The position numbers were made by a program, and so were the translations under genes. The notes under the pieces were generated by a model. The model had not been told where the DNA came from and ran no database searches. It saw only the letters and a program-made list of their open reading frames with translations. A stretch of 64,000 nucleotides of DNA from Chromatiaceae bacterium (GTDB lineage Bacteria > Pseudomonadota > Gammaproteobacteria > Chromatiales > Chromatiaceae), in the NCBI GenBank assembly GCA_013426805.1, contig JACDZG010000002.1, forward strand, positions 121,264 through 185,263. The letters run 5' to 3'. Shown one piece after another: positions 63,948-64,000 of this stretch. Position 1 is the stretch's first letter. Each line of letters opens with the position of its first letter.

Positions 63948-64000
63948 CCTTGGTCATAAACCCGGCCATCGCGCGATCTGCACGGTCGTCGGTCCGCACA
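63948..64000. repeat. Palindromic repeat family 2, cut by the window edge
   Basis: GGTCATAAACCCGGCCATC, GCACGGTCGTCGGTCCGCAC at the last bases, nearly identical to the copy at 32926. Confidence 0.8.

Overview
High-GC bacterial DNA, most likely from a gammaproteobacterium of the purple sulfur type (Chromatiaceae). This is inferred from gene families and the dense set of palindromic intergenic repeats; no rRNA or marker gene was available to test it. The window is a mosaic of ordinary metabolic and transport genes, a large accessory island, and many short repeats and gene remnants.

Left part (1-13.3 kb): the N-terminus of a membrane sensor on the minus strand, a DUF349 protein, a Crp/Fnr regulator next to a DUF2892 membrane protein and a clear terminator, then a complete Mrp-type Na+/H+ antiporter operon (fused mrpAB, C, D, E, F, G). 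Two inverted copies of a MITE-like repeat flank the mrp operon, one repeat arm lies between AB and C, and a heptamer tandem repeat lies between F and G. An ethanolamine-type permease follows.

Accessory island (13.3-30.5 kb): it lies between the permease and eutB-eutC, which look like parts of one ethanolamine pathway. Its core is a minus-strand operon of five genes joined by four identical ATGA start/stop overlaps: TIR protein, MoxR ATPase, degenerate vWA protein, a 1139-residue protein with two TIR domains and an inactive-looking STAND module, and an AAA/ORC-like ATPase. A DUF4062-STAND NTPase and a TPR protein follow on the same strand, and a second, homologous TPR gene faces them. The architecture fits the MoxR/vWA class of NTP-dependent conflict systems with TIR (NADase-type) effectors. 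One of the two tandem TIR domains keeps the catalytic Glu and the other has Gln there. A PIN toxin with an XRE-ImmA regulator, and a DUF29 protein, lie beyond.

Middle (30.6-51.5 kb): eutBC, a menE-like ligase, a transposase remnant, a membrane protein with eight HTH-like repeats and a peptidoglycan-binding-like segment, convergent with a 1629-residue protein carrying M23, SH3 and goose-lysozyme domains and its coupled small partner, then mgtE and a membrane NACHT NTPase. Remnants include an LCAT-like hydrolase start, a DUF3368 PIN tail and a deleted GNAT toxin beside an intact antitoxin.

Right part (51.9-64 kb): a divergent pyruvoyl-dependent arginine decarboxylase/agmatinase pair (arginine to putrescine), a frameshifted TIGR04222 gene with a Gly/Cys tail, a three-gene substrate-binding/vWA secreted operon, a SIR2 remnant, a small Cys-rich secreted protein, a PstS-like binding protein, a HEPN-MNT pair and an atypical pyruvate kinase without its C-terminal domain.

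Most promising for new biology are the five-gene TIR/MoxR/vWA/iSTAND operon with its DUF4062-STAND-TPR companions, the HTH-repeat membrane protein/giant lysozyme pair, and the membrane NACHT protein.
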